Assembly (NCBI RefSeq): GCF_023218075.1
Contig: NZ_JALPTB010000010.1
Location: 57,775 to 121,774, forward strand
Reading direction: 5' to 3'
DNA: 64,000 nt
From: Rhodococcus sp. HM1
GTDB lineage: Bacteria; Actinomycetota; Actinomycetes; Mycobacteriales; Mycobacteriaceae
Below the pieces are notes generated by a model. The model had not been told where the DNA came from. It saw only the letters and a list, made by a program, of their open reading frames with translations, and did not search any database. Shown one piece after another: positions 42,413 through 53,457 of this stretch. Position numbers and translations under genes: made by a program. Numbering within the stretch: position 1 is the first letter of the stretch; each line of letters starts with the position of its first letter.

Positions 42413-43390
42413 ATGAGTCTGCCGCCCGTCCTTCGCGACCGTCTGCGTCTGCCCGTCGTCGCGTCACCGATGTTCATCGTGTCCAACCCGGACCTGGTGA
42501 TCGCGCAGTGCAAGGCAGGGATCGTCGGTTCGTTCCCGACGCTCAACGCGCGCCCACAGTCGCAGCTGCGCGAATGGCTGATGCGGATCACCGAGGAACT
42601 GGCCAAGCACGACGCCAACAATCCCGATTCGCCGGCGGCCCCGTTCGCGGTGAATCTCATCGTCCACAAGTCGAACGACCGGCTCGCCGAGGACCTCGCG
42701 ACCGTCGTCGAGTTCGAGGTGCCGATCGTCATCACCTCGCTCGGCGCCCGGCAGGACGTCAACGACGCCGTGCACTCCTACGGCGGCATCGTGCTGCACG
42801 ACGTCATCGACAACCGGTTCGCGAAGAAGGCGATCGAGAAGGGCGCGGACGGTCTGATCGCGGTCGCCGCCGGGGCGGGCGGTCACGCCGGCACCCAGTC
42901 GCCGTTCGCGCTGATCCAGGAGATCCGCACCTGGTTCGACGGTCCGCTGCTGCTGTCCGGGTCGATCGCGCACGGCAACTCGATCCTGGCCGCGCAGGCC
43001 GCCGGCGCCGACCTCGCGTACGTCGGCTCGGCGTTCATCGCGACCACCGAGGCCAACGCGTCGGACGCCTACAAGCAGATGCTGGTCGATTCGACCGCGT
43101 CCGACATCGTCTACACGAACCTGTTCAGCGGCGTTCACGCCAACTACCTGCGCGGCAGCATCGCCGCGGCGGGCATGGACCCGGACAATCTCGAGACCTC
43201 GGATCCGTCGAAGATGAACCTGGGGGCCGAGACCGCCACGGACGGCGGCGCGCGCGGTCCGAAGGCGTGGCGGGACATCTGGGGCGCCGGGCACGGCGTC
43301 GGATCGATCGAGGCCGTCACGTCCGTCGCGGATGTCGTCGACCGCTTCCGCGCCGAATACGCCGACGCTCGCGCGCGCCTGGCCCTGTAA
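42413..43390 (+). CDS. Nitronate monooxygenase family FMN protein
   Basis: TIM-barrel FMN enzyme of 325 residues in the 2-nitropropane dioxygenase/nitronate monooxygenase family. Features are VVASPMFIVSNPDLVIAQ at the N-terminus, GADGLIAVAAGAGGHAGTQSP with the usual active-site His, LLLSGSIAHGNSI and AYVGSAFIATTEA. Physiological substrate unclear; many such proteins sit in lipid-catabolic clusters. ATG start with AGGAG upstream. Confidence 0.87.
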   Translation: MSLPPVLRDRLRLPVVASPMFIVSNPDLVIAQCKAGIVGSFPTLNARPQSQLREWLMRITEELAKHDANNPDSPAAPFAVNLIVHKSNDRLAEDLATVVEFEVPIVITSLGARQDVNDAVHSYGGIVLHDVIDNRFAKKAIEKGADGLIAVAAGAGGHAGTQSPFALIQEIRTWFDGPLLLSGSIAHGNSILAAQAAGADLAYVGSAFIATTEANASDAYKQMLVDSTASDIVYTNLFSGVHANYLRGSIAAAGMDPDNLETSDPSKMNLGAETATDGGARGPKAWRDIWGAGHGVGSIEAVTSVADVVDRFRAEYADARARLAL

Positions 43391-43409
43391 ACGCCGGAAG
43401 AAGACAGAC

Positions 43410-43443
43410 CGCGGGCGTGGGACGGTGACGTCCCACGCCCGCG
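43410..43443. terminator. Bidirectional terminator between convergent genes
   Basis: CGCGGGCGTGGGA (43410-43422) and TCCCACGCCCGCG (43431-43443) form a perfect 13-base stem with an 8-base loop, between the nitronate monooxygenase stop and the monooxygenase-fold gene stop. Confidence 0.75.
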
Positions 43444-43449
43444 TGACTG

Positions 43450-43737
43450 TCAGAGTTCGTTGTAGTGCGTGAGTTTCGGCGCACCGGCCAGCAGCGGACC
43501 GAGATCGGTGATCGCTCCGGGGCCGGCGCGGAACTTGCGGTAGGCGGTGTCGTGCTCCTCCGACTGCCACTTCTCGACGATGACCCAGCGGGCCTCGTTG
43601 CCCTTGTCGACCAGGATCTCGATGCCGAGGCAGCCGTCGAATTCACGCGTCTCGCCGAGCACCCGCTCCATGACCTTCTTCGCGTCGTCGAGGGCGTCGG
43701 GCTTGAACTCGAGTTCCAGCAGGGCAGTGAGTGACAT
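43450..43737 (-). CDS. Antibiotic biosynthesis monooxygenase (ABM) domain protein
   Basis: Dimeric alpha/beta-barrel protein of 95 residues: MSLTALLELEFKPD, ETREFDGCLGIEILVDKGNEARWVIVEKWQSEE. ABM-domain proteins include quinol monooxygenases and heme-degrading enzymes; no heme-ligand residues stand out here. Two in-frame ATGs occur; AAAAGG is correctly spaced (6 bases) for the second, which I use. Confidence 0.85.
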   Translation of the reverse strand: MSLTALLELEFKPDALDDAKKVMERVLGETREFDGCLGIEILVDKGNEARWVIVEKWQSEEHDTAYRKFRAGPGAITDLGPLLAGAPKLTHYNEL

Positions 43738-43867
43738 GTTCATCCTTTTCGGGGAGAGTGTGTCCGGTGTCACCGGTTTACCCAACAATTACCGAAGACC
43801 TTTGCTCACGCAATGGGTCTGCCCGCTTTTTCCCACTACGTGGCGCGCGGCCGCTAAGGTCACGGCG

Positions 43868-44929
43868 ATGAGCGACACCACGACCGATTCGCCACTGGCC
43901 GGTGACGAGATCACCGCGCTCGACGACTGGATGAGCGCCCGCGGCTTCGGACCCGGCCCGGTCACCGACCTCGAGCAGCTGACCGGCGGAACCCAGAACC
44001 TGATGGTCCGGTTCACCCGCGGCGACCGCTCGTTCGTGGTGCGGCGCGGCCCGCGCCATCTGCGACCGCGCACGAACGACGTGCTGCGCCGGGAGATGCG
44101 GATACTGGACGCCCTGTCCGGCACCGACGTTCCGCATCCGCGTCTGATCGCGGCGTGCCCCGAGGAGGACGTCTGGCCCGGTGCCGCGTTCTACCTCGTC
44201 GAACCGGTCGACGGCTTCAACGCGTTCGTGGCGCTACCCGAACCGCACGCCTCCGATCCGGAGATCCGGCACCGAATGGGCCTGTCGATGATCGACGCCC
44301 TCGCGACCCTCGCGTCCGTCGACCACACCGCCATCGGCCTGGGCGATTTCGGGCACCCGGAGGGTTTCGTCGAACGGCAGGTCCCCCGGTGGCTGCGCGA
44401 ACTCGAGTCCTACGCCGCGCTCGACGGGTATCCAGGTGAACCGCTGCCGGGTGTCGACGCGATCGCGGACTGGCTGGCACGGTCGGTGCCGCAGCGGTGG
44501 ACACCGGGAATTCTGCACGGCGACTACCACATCGGCAATGTGATGTTCTCGCCGTCGTCACCGGAGGTCGCGGCGATCCTCGACTGGGAGATGTGCACGA
44601 TCGGCGACCCGTTGCTCGACCTCGGCTGGCTCCTCGCGACCTGGCCGGAGCACGGCAACGACGAGAGCACGATCGGCGGTGCCCTCGGCGACGCGGGCGG
44701 TCTCGCGACGCGCGAAGAGCTCGTCGAACGTTATGCGGCGCAATCGGATCGGGATCTCTCCGCTCTCGACTGGTATGTGGTGCTGGCGTGTTTCAAACTC
44801 GGCATCATCCTCGAGGGCACCTACGCGCGGGCATTCGCGGGCAAGGCCGACACCGAGGTCGGGCAGCGGTTGCATGCGACGACGCTGAGTCTGTTCCGCC
44901 GCGCTCTCGAACGGATCGGGCAGGGCTGA
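43868..44929 (+). CDS. Aminoglycoside-phosphotransferase-like kinase (ACAD10/11 type)
   Basis: APH-fold phosphotransferase of 353 residues. The catalytic loop is LHGDYHIGN and the metal site ILDWEMCTIGDPLLDLGW. This subfamily resembles the kinase domain fused to acyl-CoA dehydrogenases in ACAD10/ACAD11, which phosphorylates 4-hydroxyacyl-CoAs so that they can be catabolised. Here it is encoded next to a minus-strand operon with an acyl-CoA dehydrogenase, which supports a lipid-catabolic role over antibiotic resistance. Start at ATG giving MSDTTTDSP. Confidence 0.85.
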   Translation: MSDTTTDSPLAGDEITALDDWMSARGFGPGPVTDLEQLTGGTQNLMVRFTRGDRSFVVRRGPRHLRPRTNDVLRREMRILDALSGTDVPHPRLIAACPEEDVWPGAAFYLVEPVDGFNAFVALPEPHASDPEIRHRMGLSMIDALATLASVDHTAIGLGDFGHPEGFVERQVPRWLRELESYAALDGYPGEPLPGVDAIADWLARSVPQRWTPGILHGDYHIGNVMFSPSSPEVAAILDWEMCTIGDPLLDLGWLLATWPEHGNDESTIGGALGDAGGLATREELVERYAAQSDRDLSALDWYVVLACFKLGIILEGTYARAFAGKADTEVGQRLHATTLSLFRRALERIGQG

Positions 44930-44950
44930 ATACCCGCCCGATCCGCCTCG

Positions 44951-45709
44951 TCAGAAAATGCTGTATCCGCCGTCGATCAATGTCGAACTGCCCGTCTGGA
45001 ATCCGGACGCGTCGCTCGCGAGGTACACGGCGATGCCCTCGAAGTCCTCGGGAGTCGCCCAGCGTCCCAGCGGCACCCGGGAGATGACGTGGGAGTTGAA
45101 GTTGTCGGACTCCTGTAGCGATCCGGTCATGTCCGTCGCGACCCAGCCCGGCAGCACGCTGTTGACGCGAATGCCGTAGCGCGCCAACTCGACCGCGCAC
45201 CCGTTGGCGAGGGCGAGGACAGCGGCCTTGGACGCGCCGTAGGCCTGGTTTCGTCCCGCGCCCTCGTGCGCACCGAGGCTCGACGTGACGATCACCGATC
45301 CGCCGGTGCCCTGGGCGACCAGGTGCTTGGTGGTCTCGCGCAGCGTGAAGTACGCGCCGTCGAGGTTGGTGCCCATCACCTTCCGGTAGTTCTCGGTGGT
45401 CGATTCGACGAACTTCGCCAGCGGCACACTGATTCCGGCGTTGACGACGACCACGTCCAGCCCGCCGAGTTCCTCGACGGTGGCGGCGGTCGCGTCGACG
45501 ACCGCCTGCTCGTCGGCGACGTCGACCGATCGGGTGACGATCCGGCCACCGAACTCCGCGAGACCCGACGCCGCGGCCTCGAGCTTGCCGGAACTGCGGC
45601 CCCACAGCGCCACATCCGCCCCGGCACGGGCGAGCCCGCGGGCCATACCCAAACCGATACCGGCGGATCCGCCGGTGACCAGCGCACGCTTACCCGTCAG
45701 GTCGAACAT
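44951..45709 (-). CDS. Short-chain dehydrogenase/reductase
   Basis: Classical SDR of 252 residues. Cofactor motif is TGGSAGIGLGMA, followed by NAGIS, catalytic Ser in VTSSLGA and YGASK with the Tyr-Lys pair. Likely an NAD(P)-dependent hydroxyacyl or ketoacyl oxidoreductase. The ATG giving MFDLTGKR is chosen because GAGGA is six bases ahead of it; an upstream GTG directly abuts that site. Last gene of the seven-gene minus-strand operon. Confidence 0.9.
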   Translation of the reverse strand: MFDLTGKRALVTGGSAGIGLGMARGLARAGADVALWGRSSGKLEAAASGLAEFGGRIVTRSVDVADEQAVVDATAATVEELGGLDVVVVNAGISVPLAKFVESTTENYRKVMGTNLDGAYFTLRETTKHLVAQGTGGSVIVTSSLGAHEGAGRNQAYGASKAAVLALANGCAVELARYGIRVNSVLPGWVATDMTGSLQESDNFNSHVISRVPLGRWATPEDFEGIAVYLASDASGFQTGSSTLIDGGYSIF

Positions 45710-45773
45710 GCTCACTCCTCACGTGGAGGTGATGGGAACCCAGTCGGTCCCGGGCTCCCATCACCCAACGGGA

Positions 45774-46931
45774 TCAGGCGAATTCGGACGCGATGTCGCG
45801 GCCGATGATCTCCTTCATGATCTCGGTGGTGCCGCCGTAGATCGTCTGGATGCGGGCGTCGACGTAGGCGCGCGCGATCGGGTACTCCATCATGTAGCCG
45901 TAACCACCGTGCAACTGCACACCGCGGTCGACGACACGCTTCTGCAGTTCGGTCGCCCACCATTTGGCCTTCGACGCATCCACCGCCGTGAGCTCGCCGG
46001 CGTTGAGCGCGAGCACGCACCGGTCGATGTGCGACTCGGTGACCTCGATCTCGGTGAGCATCTCGGCGAGCACGAAACGGGTGTTCTGCAGGTCGCCGAT
46101 CGGCTTGCCGAATGCCTTGCGCTCGAACGCATACCGCTTGGTCCACTCGTACGCGGCGCGGGCCGACGTGATCGCGGAGACGGCGATGCCGATACGCTCG
46201 AGCGGCAGGTTCTCCATGAGGTGGAAGAACCCGCGACCCTCGCCACCGAGGAGGTTCTCCGCCGGCACCCGCGCGTCCTCGAAGACGAGCTCGGCGGTGT
46301 CCTGGGCCGCGAGGCCCACCTTGTGCAGCTTGCGTCCACGGCTGAATCCGGGGGTGTCGCGCTCGACCACGATGAGCGAGAATCCCTTGGCGCCGGCACC
46401 CGGATCCGTCCGGCACACGACGATCACCAGATCGGAGTGGATACCGTTGGTGATGAACGTCTTCTGGCCGTTGATGACCCATTCGTCACCGTCGCGCACG
46501 GCGGTGGTCTTGACGCCCTGCAGGTCCGATCCGGCGCCCGGTTCGGTCATCGCGATCGCGCCGATCACCTCGCCGGCCGCCATGCGCGGCAGCCAGCGGG
46601 CCTTCTGCTCCTCGGTACCGAGATGCAGGATGTAGGGAATGACGATGTCGTCCTGCAGTGCGAGGGTCGCGCCGAAGGACGTGGTGCCGGTGCGCGCGAT
46701 CTCCTCCTGGACGACGTGCCGGAACCGGAAATCGGTGACGCCGGAGCCGCCGAACTCCTCCGGCACACCGAGACCCAGGATCCCGGACTTGCCCGCCTCC
46801 AGGTAGACGTTGCGGTCGATGAGTCGCTCTTCTTCCCAACGTTCGTAGTTCGGCACGACCTCGCGGGCGAGGAACTCGCGCACGGTCTCCCGGTACGCCT
46901 CGTGGTCGGCTTCGAACAGTGTGCGTTTCAT
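45774..46931 (-). CDS. Acyl-CoA dehydrogenase, LCAD-like
   Basis: FAD-dependent dehydrogenase of 385 residues that introduces the trans-2 double bond into an acyl-CoA. It has AMTEPGAGSDL and the C-terminal segment VQLHGGYGYMMEYPIARAY...IYGGTTEIMKEIIGR, very like long-chain acyl-CoA dehydrogenase. The Glu found in YEGT of short- and medium-chain enzymes is Gly here (YGGT). As in LCAD, the base is probably in helix G, E262 in AAYEWTKRYAFERKAFGKP. The ATG start is preceded by GGGGGA. Member of the operon with thiolase, hydratase and SDRs. Confidence 0.92.
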   Translation of the reverse strand: MKRTLFEADHEAYRETVREFLAREVVPNYERWEEERLIDRNVYLEAGKSGILGLGVPEEFGGSGVTDFRFRHVVQEEIARTGTTSFGATLALQDDIVIPYILHLGTEEQKARWLPRMAAGEVIGAIAMTEPGAGSDLQGVKTTAVRDGDEWVINGQKTFITNGIHSDLVIVVCRTDPGAGAKGFSLIVVERDTPGFSRGRKLHKVGLAAQDTAELVFEDARVPAENLLGGEGRGFFHLMENLPLERIGIAVSAITSARAAYEWTKRYAFERKAFGKPIGDLQNTRFVLAEMLTEIEVTESHIDRCVLALNAGELTAVDASKAKWWATELQKRVVDRGVQLHGGYGYMMEYPIARAYVDARIQTIYGGTTEIMKEIIGRDIASEFA

Positions 46932-46954
46932 GGTGTCCCCCAATATTTCTGTGG

Positions 46955-48581
<1,627 letters not shown>

Positions 48582-48608
48582 CGGCCCCGTCCTCTCACAT
48601 TCGTCTGA

Positions 48609-49370
48609 TCAGCGCGGGGCCATGCGGATGGCACCGTCGAGACGGATGGTCTCGCCGTTGAGCATCGGGTTGGCGACGATGTGCGCGGCGAGAGCGCCGT
48701 ACTCGGAGGGATCGCCGAGGCGGGCCGGATGCGGAACCTGCGCACCGAGCGAAGCCTGGGCCGCCTCCGGCAGCGAGCCGAGCAGCGGGGTCTTGAACAG
48801 GCCCGGCGCGATGGTGACGACGCGGATCAGCAGCGACGCGAGGTCACGGGCGATCGGCAGGGTCATGCCGACGACGCCGCCCTTGGACGCGGAGTATGCG
48901 GCCTGGCCGATCTGACCGTCGAAGGCCGCGACCGAGGCGGTGTTGATGATGACGCCGCGCTCGCCGTCGATCGGCTCGGTCTTGGCGATGCGCTCCGCGG
49001 CGAGGCGGATGACGTTGAACGTGCCGAACAGGTTGACGTTCACGACCTTCTTGAAGTCGTCGAACGGGAACGCGCCGTTCTTGCTGACGGTCTTGATGGC
49101 GTTGCCGATGCCGGCGCAGTTCACCGCGACACGCAGCGGGCCGAGCGACTCCGCCAGGTCGAGCGCCTCGGCGACGGCGGCCTCGTCGGTGACATCCGCG
49201 GCGGCGAAACGCACGCGGTCGCCGAGTTCCTTGGCGACGGTCTCACCGTTGGACGACGGCAGGTCGATGATGACGACCTGGGCGCCGTCGGCGACCAGAG
49301 CCTTGACGGTGGCCAGGCCCAGGCCCGAGGCACCGCCGGTGACGACGGCAACGCTGTCGTTGACGATCAT
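48609..49370 (-). CDS. 3-hydroxyacyl-CoA dehydrogenase, SDR type (HSD17B10-like)
   Basis: SDR enzyme of 253 residues resembling 17-beta-hydroxysteroid dehydrogenase type 10 / 3-hydroxyacyl-CoA dehydrogenase type II. Motifs: [23 protein letters not shown], Ser in [22 protein letters not shown], and the [12 protein letters not shown] segment. Likely oxidises the 3-hydroxyacyl-CoA made by the neighbouring hydratase. ATG with AAAGG upstream; 28 bases after the thiolase stop. Confidence 0.92.
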   Translation of the reverse strand: MIVNDSVAVVTGGASGLGLATVKALVADGAQVVIIDLPSSNGETVAKELGDRVRFAAADVTDEAAVAEALDLAESLGPLRVAVNCAGIGNAIKTVSKNGAFPFDDFKKVVNVNLFGTFNVIRLAAERIAKTEPIDGERGVIINTASVAAFDGQIGQAAYSASKGGVVGMTLPIARDLASLLIRVVTIAPGLFKTPLLGSLPEAAQASLGAQVPHPARLGDPSEYGALAAHIVANPMLNGETIRLDGAIRMAPR

Positions 49371-49398
49371 GTTCACACCTTTCGAATCGTGTTGCGGA

Positions 49399-50592
49399 TC
49401 AGAGTCGTTCGATGATGGTGGCGTTGGCCATGCCCGCGCCCTCGCACATCGTCTGGAGACCGTACCGTCCGCCCGTGGCCTCGAGGTGATTGACCAGGGT
49501 GGAGAGCAGGCGGGTGCCCGAGGAGCCGAGGGCGTGGCCGAGCGAGATGGCACCGCCCCACGGGTTGAGCTTGGCGGGATCGGCGTTCAGCTCGTGCGCC
49601 CAGGCGAGCGGGACGGGCGCGAAGGCCTCGTTGACCTCGTAGGCGTCGATGTCGTCGATGGTCAGGCCGGCCTTGGCGAGCACCTTCTTCGTCGCCGGGA
49701 TGGGCGCGGTGAGCATGAACAGCGGGTCGTCGCCGAGGACGGAGAACGACACGAAGCGGGCACGCGGGGTCAGGCCCAGCTTGTTCGCCATCTCCTCGCT
49801 CATGATGAGGGCGGCCGACGCGCCGTCGGTGAACGGCGAGGAGTTGCCGGGGGTGATGATCCACTGCGCTTCGGGGAACCGGGCCGCGTACTCCTCGGTG
49901 TAGAACGACGGCTTCAGGCCCGCCAGGCCCTCGACCGTGGTCGAGGCGCGCACCGTCTCGTCGACCTTGTGCTCGACCTGCTCACCCGCGGCGTTGGTGA
50001 CCGTGATCGGCACGATCTCCTTGTCGAAGTGCCCGGCGGCGATCGCGGCGGCGGCGCGCTGGTGCGACTGCGCGGAGAACGCGTCGAGCGCGTCGCGGTC
50101 GAACTTCCACTTCGCGGAGATCAGCTCGGCGGAGATGCCCTGGTTGACCAGGCCTTCGGGGTAGCGGGCAGCGACACCCGGGCCGTTGGCGTCCTTGCCG
50201 ATCGAGGCCGTGCCCATCGGGACGCGGCTCATCGACTCGACACCGCACGCGATCGCGATGTCGTAGGCGCCGGCGATGACGCCCTGCGCGGCGAAGTGGG
50301 CGGCCTGCTGGCTCGAGCCGCACTGGCGGTCGATCGTGGTGGCCGGGACCGACTCGGGGAAGCCCGCGGACAGCAGAGCGGAGCGCGAGATGTTCAGCGC
50401 CTGCTCGCCGACCTGCTGGACGCAGCCGCCGATGACGTCGTCGACCTGCGCGGGGTCGATGCCGTTGCGCTGCACGATCTCCCGCAGCACGTGCGCGAGC
50501 AGCTCGACGGGGTGGGTGCCGGACAGGGCGCCGCCGGGCTTACCCTTGCCGACCGCGGTGCGGACGACGTCGACGATGACAGCAGTGGTCAT
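49399..50592 (-). CDS. Acetyl-CoA acyltransferase (thiolase)
   Basis: Degradative thiolase of 397 residues that cleaves 3-ketoacyl-CoA. Nucleophile is C91 in DRQCGSS; the His is in GHALGSSG (near 354), the second Cys in [10 protein letters not shown] (near 384), and NEAFAPV is the oxyanion-hole motif. Substrate chain type unknown. Part of the minus-strand beta-oxidation operon, after the enoyl-CoA hydratase gene. Confidence 0.95.
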   Translation of the reverse strand: MTTAVIVDVVRTAVGKGKPGGALSGTHPVELLAHVLREIVQRNGIDPAQVDDVIGGCVQQVGEQALNISRSALLSAGFPESVPATTIDRQCGSSQQAAHFAAQGVIAGAYDIAIACGVESMSRVPMGTASIGKDANGPGVAARYPEGLVNQGISAELISAKWKFDRDALDAFSAQSHQRAAAAIAAGHFDKEIVPITVTNAAGEQVEHKVDETVRASTTVEGLAGLKPSFYTEEYAARFPEAQWIITPGNSSPFTDGASAALIMSEEMANKLGLTPRARFVSFSVLGDDPLFMLTAPIPATKKVLAKAGLTIDDIDAYEVNEAFAPVPLAWAHELNADPAKLNPWGGAISLGHALGSSGTRLLSTLVNHLEATGGRYGLQTMCEGAGMANATIIERL

Positions 50593-50622
50593 GACGAATT
50601 CCTTTCGGGGAAAGTTGGATAC

Positions 50623-50658
50623 GGTCCGGCGCCTCGGCAGGGGACGTGACGCCGGACC
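50623..50658 (-). other. Hairpin between hydratase and thiolase genes
   Basis: GGTCCGGCG (50623-50631) and CGCCGGACC (50650-50658) can pair in the 78-base gap, the widest gap in the operon. It may be a partial terminator or an mRNA-processing hairpin. Confidence 0.35.
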
Positions 50659-50670
50659 GGGTTCGTGGGA

Positions 50671-51471
50671 TCAGCGGCCCTTCCAGACCGGTTCACGCTT
50701 CTCGGCGAAGGCGGTCGGGCCCTCCTTCGCGTCCTCGCTGGTGAAGACGACCTTCATCGAGGCGATGTTGGCGTCCCACGCGGCGGAACCCCAGTCGTCG
50801 GCGTGCGCGGTCCGGTGGATCATCGCCTTCGACTCGCGCACCGACAGCGGCGCGTTCGCGGCGATCTTCTCGGCGAGCTCGAGGGCGACCTCGAGCGCGG
50901 TGCCGGCCGGAGCGATCCGGTTGACCAGGCCCAGCTCCTTGCCCTCTGCGGCCGTGATCGGTTCGCCGGTGAGGGCGAGTTCGAGCGCGATCTTGCGCGG
51001 GATCTGCTGCTGCAGGCGGATGACACCGCCCGCGGCGGCGAACAGGCCGCGCTTGACCTCGGGCAGGCCGAGCTTGGCCTCCTCGTCGACGACGGCGAGA
51101 TCGGACGCGAGCACCAGCTCGGTGCCGCCACCCAGCGCGAATCCGTTGACGGCGGCGATGGTCGGCTTGCTGATCCAGTGCTGGACGTAGCCGGCGAAGC
51201 CCCACTCGGGATGCCCGTCGGCGGCGGTGTTCTCGCCCGCGGCGAGCGCCTTGAGGTCCGCACCGGCGCAGAACGCGCGGCCCGCACCGGTGATCACGAC
51301 GACGCGCACGTCGTCGTCCGCCTCGGCCTGCTCGAGCAGGGTGCCGACGGCGGTGGACAGCGCCGCATTGACGGCGTTGAGCGCCTTGGGGCGGTTGAGC
51401 GTGATGAGGGCGACGTTGCCGCGGCGCTCGTACAGCGCGGCGGGTTCGGTGGTGGTCGCTTCGTCGGCCAT
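50671..51471 (-). CDS. Enoyl-CoA hydratase (crotonase family)
   Basis: Crotonase of 266 residues with both catalytic glutamates: E118 in GGGTELVLASDL and E138 in LPEVKRGL, so true hydratase activity is expected. Oxyanion-hole segment GRAFCAGADLKAL is present. First gene of the seven-gene lipid-catabolic operon; two copies of an ATCGATCGCT motif lie just upstream. Confidence 0.93.
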   Translation of the reverse strand: MADEATTTEPAALYERRGNVALITLNRPKALNAVNAALSTAVGTLLEQAEADDDVRVVVITGAGRAFCAGADLKALAAGENTAADGHPEWGFAGYVQHWISKPTIAAVNGFALGGGTELVLASDLAVVDEEAKLGLPEVKRGLFAAAGGVIRLQQQIPRKIALELALTGEPITAAEGKELGLVNRIAPAGTALEVALELAEKIAANAPLSVRESKAMIHRTAHADDWGSAAWDANIASMKVVFTSEDAKEGPTAFAEKREPVWKGR

Positions 51472-51494
51472 CGATTTCCTTCCCAGGCTCTACT

Positions 51495-51536
51495 TATCGA
51501 TCGCTAAAAGGACTACCACGGATCGATCGCTCGGTC
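51495..51536. promoter_or_regulatory. Two candidate TetR operator sites upstream of the hydratase operon
   Basis: TATCGATCGCT (51495-51505) and GATCGATCGCTCGGTC (51521-51536) lie between divergent genes. The second is a 16-base pseudo-palindrome (12 of 16 positions symmetric). The same core recurs upstream of the TetR gene at 54 kb. Confidence 0.5.
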
Positions 51537-51647
51537 AACGGCTCGGCTTACCTAGCGCACGATCGGTGGGCTCTGGTAAGGATGAGCCTTGTGTCGCGGA
51601 CCACGGTGCACGTCCGCGACGGTCGACCCATCGACGAGGAGACCCCG

Positions 51648-52619
51648 ATGCAGGCAGTTCAACTGACCGAGACGACCGGCCCCGACGGCCTGCGCCTGGT
51701 CGACATCCCCGAACCCGACGCCTGGGCCGGCTCGGTGATCGTGGATCTGCACGCCGCGGGCGTCTCGTTCCCCGACCTGCTGCAGACCAGCGGCTCCTAC
51801 CAGGTGGTGCGCCCCCTGCCGTTCGTCCTCGGCGTCGAGGGCGCCGGCATCGTGCGCTCCGCACCGGCGGACAGCGGCCTGACCGCCGGACAGCGCGTCG
51901 CCGTCCTCGCCGTCGGCGGCGCCTGGCAGCAGACCGTCGCCGTGGACGTGAATTCCGTGTTCCCCCTGCCGGATTCGGTGTCGCTGACCGCCGGCGCGGG
52001 ATTCCTCATGAACTACCTGACCGTCCACTTCGCGCTCGACGAACGCGCCCGCTACCGCCCCGGTGAAACCGTGCTCGTGCACGGCGCCGCGGGCGGCGTC
52101 GGCGTCGCCGCCCTCCAGGTCGCGGCGGCGCTGGGTCTCGAGACCGTCGCAGTGGTGAGCACCGAAGCGAAAGCCGAAGTGGCCCGGGCCAATCGCGCCA
52201 CCCACGTCGTCCCGGCGGACGGCTTCAAGGACCGTGTCCTCGAGTTGACCGGTGGCCGCGGCGTCGACATCATCCTCGACCCCGTCGGCGGCGACCGTTT
52301 CACCGACAGCCTGCGCAGCCTCGCCCCCAACGGGCGGGTCGTCGTGCTCGGTTTCACCGGCGGGGAGATCCCGACCGTCAAGGTCAATCGCCTTCTGCTG
52401 CGCAACACGTCGGTGGTCGGCGCCGGCTGGGGCGAATACGTCCGCACGTTCCCGGACTACCCGGCCCGGCAGTGGTCGCAGCTCGAACCGCTGCTGCGAT
52501 CCGGCGCACTGCAGTTCCCCGAACCTACGCTCCACCCGATGACCAGCGCAGCCGACGCACTGCTGTCCCTCGCCGACCGGACCGCGACCGGCAAGGTCGC
52601 GCTCTCCCTCCAACCCTGA
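51648..52619 (+). CDS. NADPH:quinone oxidoreductase-like MDR protein
   Basis: Medium-chain dehydrogenase/reductase of 323 residues of the zinc-free quinone reductase/enoyl reductase type. Rossmann motif VHGAAGGVGVAALQVA (about 146-161); no zinc-site Cys/His pattern near the N-terminus. It may reduce quinones or unsaturated acyl-CoAs. ATG giving MQAVQLTE with GAGGAG eight bases ahead. It forms a pair with the following hydratase-like gene. Confidence 0.9.
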   Translation: MQAVQLTETTGPDGLRLVDIPEPDAWAGSVIVDLHAAGVSFPDLLQTSGSYQVVRPLPFVLGVEGAGIVRSAPADSGLTAGQRVAVLAVGGAWQQTVAVDVNSVFPLPDSVSLTAGAGFLMNYLTVHFALDERARYRPGETVLVHGAAGGVGVAALQVAAALGLETVAVVSTEAKAEVARANRATHVVPADGFKDRVLELTGGRGVDIILDPVGGDRFTDSLRSLAPNGRVVVLGFTGGEIPTVKVNRLLLRNTSVVGAGWGEYVRTFPDYPARQWSQLEPLLRSGALQFPEPTLHPMTSAADALLSLADRTATGKVALSLQP

Positions 52620-52635
52620 ACCGACAGGAGCCCTC

Positions 52636-53418
52636 ATGAGCACCGACATCCCCGGCGTCGACAGCCTCGTCGACGACGGCGTCCTGCGCGTCACGATCAA
52701 CCGCCCCGCCCGCATGAACGCGGTCACCACCGAAACCGTCGAGGCGGTCGCCGACGCGTTCGAGAAGCACGCCGACGACGCGTCCGTGCGCGTCGCGGTC
52801 CTCACCGGCGCGGGCCGGGCATTCTGCACCGGCGCGGACCTCTCGGGCAGGGACCTCACAGGTCCTCCGAGCCCTGCGATCATCGACGCCGCGAACCGCG
52901 CGGTCGCGGCCATTCGTGCGTTCCCGCGTCCCGTGATCGGGGCCGTCAACGGACCCGCGGCCGGTGTCGGCGTCTCGCTGGCTCTGGCGTGTGATCTGAC
53001 GGTCGCCGCCGAGTCGACGTACTTCCTGCTCGCGTTCACCAAGGTCGGGCTCATGCCGGACGGCGGCGCGTCGGCGCTGGTGGCCGCGTCGATCGGGCGG
53101 GCCCGCGCGCTGAAGATGGCGCTGCTGGCCGAGCGCCTGCCCGCCCCCGAGGCCGTCGCGGCCGGCCTGATCGCCGACACCTACCCCGACGAGGGATACG
53201 CCGACGCGATCGAGGCGCTGGCGCAGCGGATCGCCGACGGGCCTTCGGATGCATTCGGTTCCACGAAGGCCGCGATCAACGATGCGACGCTGACCGAACT
53301 CGACGCCGCGTTCGCGCGGGAGCGCGCAGGTCAGCTCGTTCTGCTCGCCGCCGACGATTTCCGCGAGGGCGCGACCGCGTTCATGGAGAAGCGACCGGCG
53401 GTCTACCGCAAACGCTGA
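52636..53418 (+). CDS. Crotonase-family protein lacking hydratase glutamates
   Basis: Enoyl-CoA hydratase/isomerase fold of 260 residues. Where a hydratase has Glu in GGGTEL this protein has S114 (GVGVSLAL), and the second position reads GLMPDGG with D142. This resembles isomerases or PaaG-like enzymes, so double-bond isomerisation rather than hydration is likelier. Oxyanion-hole segment GRAFCTGADLSG is intact. ATG with AGGAG upstream, 16 bases after the oxidoreductase gene. Confidence 0.88.
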   Translation: MSTDIPGVDSLVDDGVLRVTINRPARMNAVTTETVEAVADAFEKHADDASVRVAVLTGAGRAFCTGADLSGRDLTGPPSPAIIDAANRAVAAIRAFPRPVIGAVNGPAAGVGVSLALACDLTVAAESTYFLLAFTKVGLMPDGGASALVAASIGRARALKMALLAERLPAPEAVAAGLIADTYPDEGYADAIEALAQRIADGPSDAFGSTKAAINDATLTELDAAFARERAGQLVLLAADDFREGATAFMEKRPAVYRKR

Positions 53419-53457
53419 CCCGGCGATCGGGTCACGGGGCGGCCGGGCCGGCGACGG

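Noticed and set aside
43868..44929. Phosphotransferase considered as an aminoglycoside resistance gene
   Set aside because: The motifs and the acyl-CoA dehydrogenase context fit the ACAD10/11-type kinase group better than drug-modifying enzymes.
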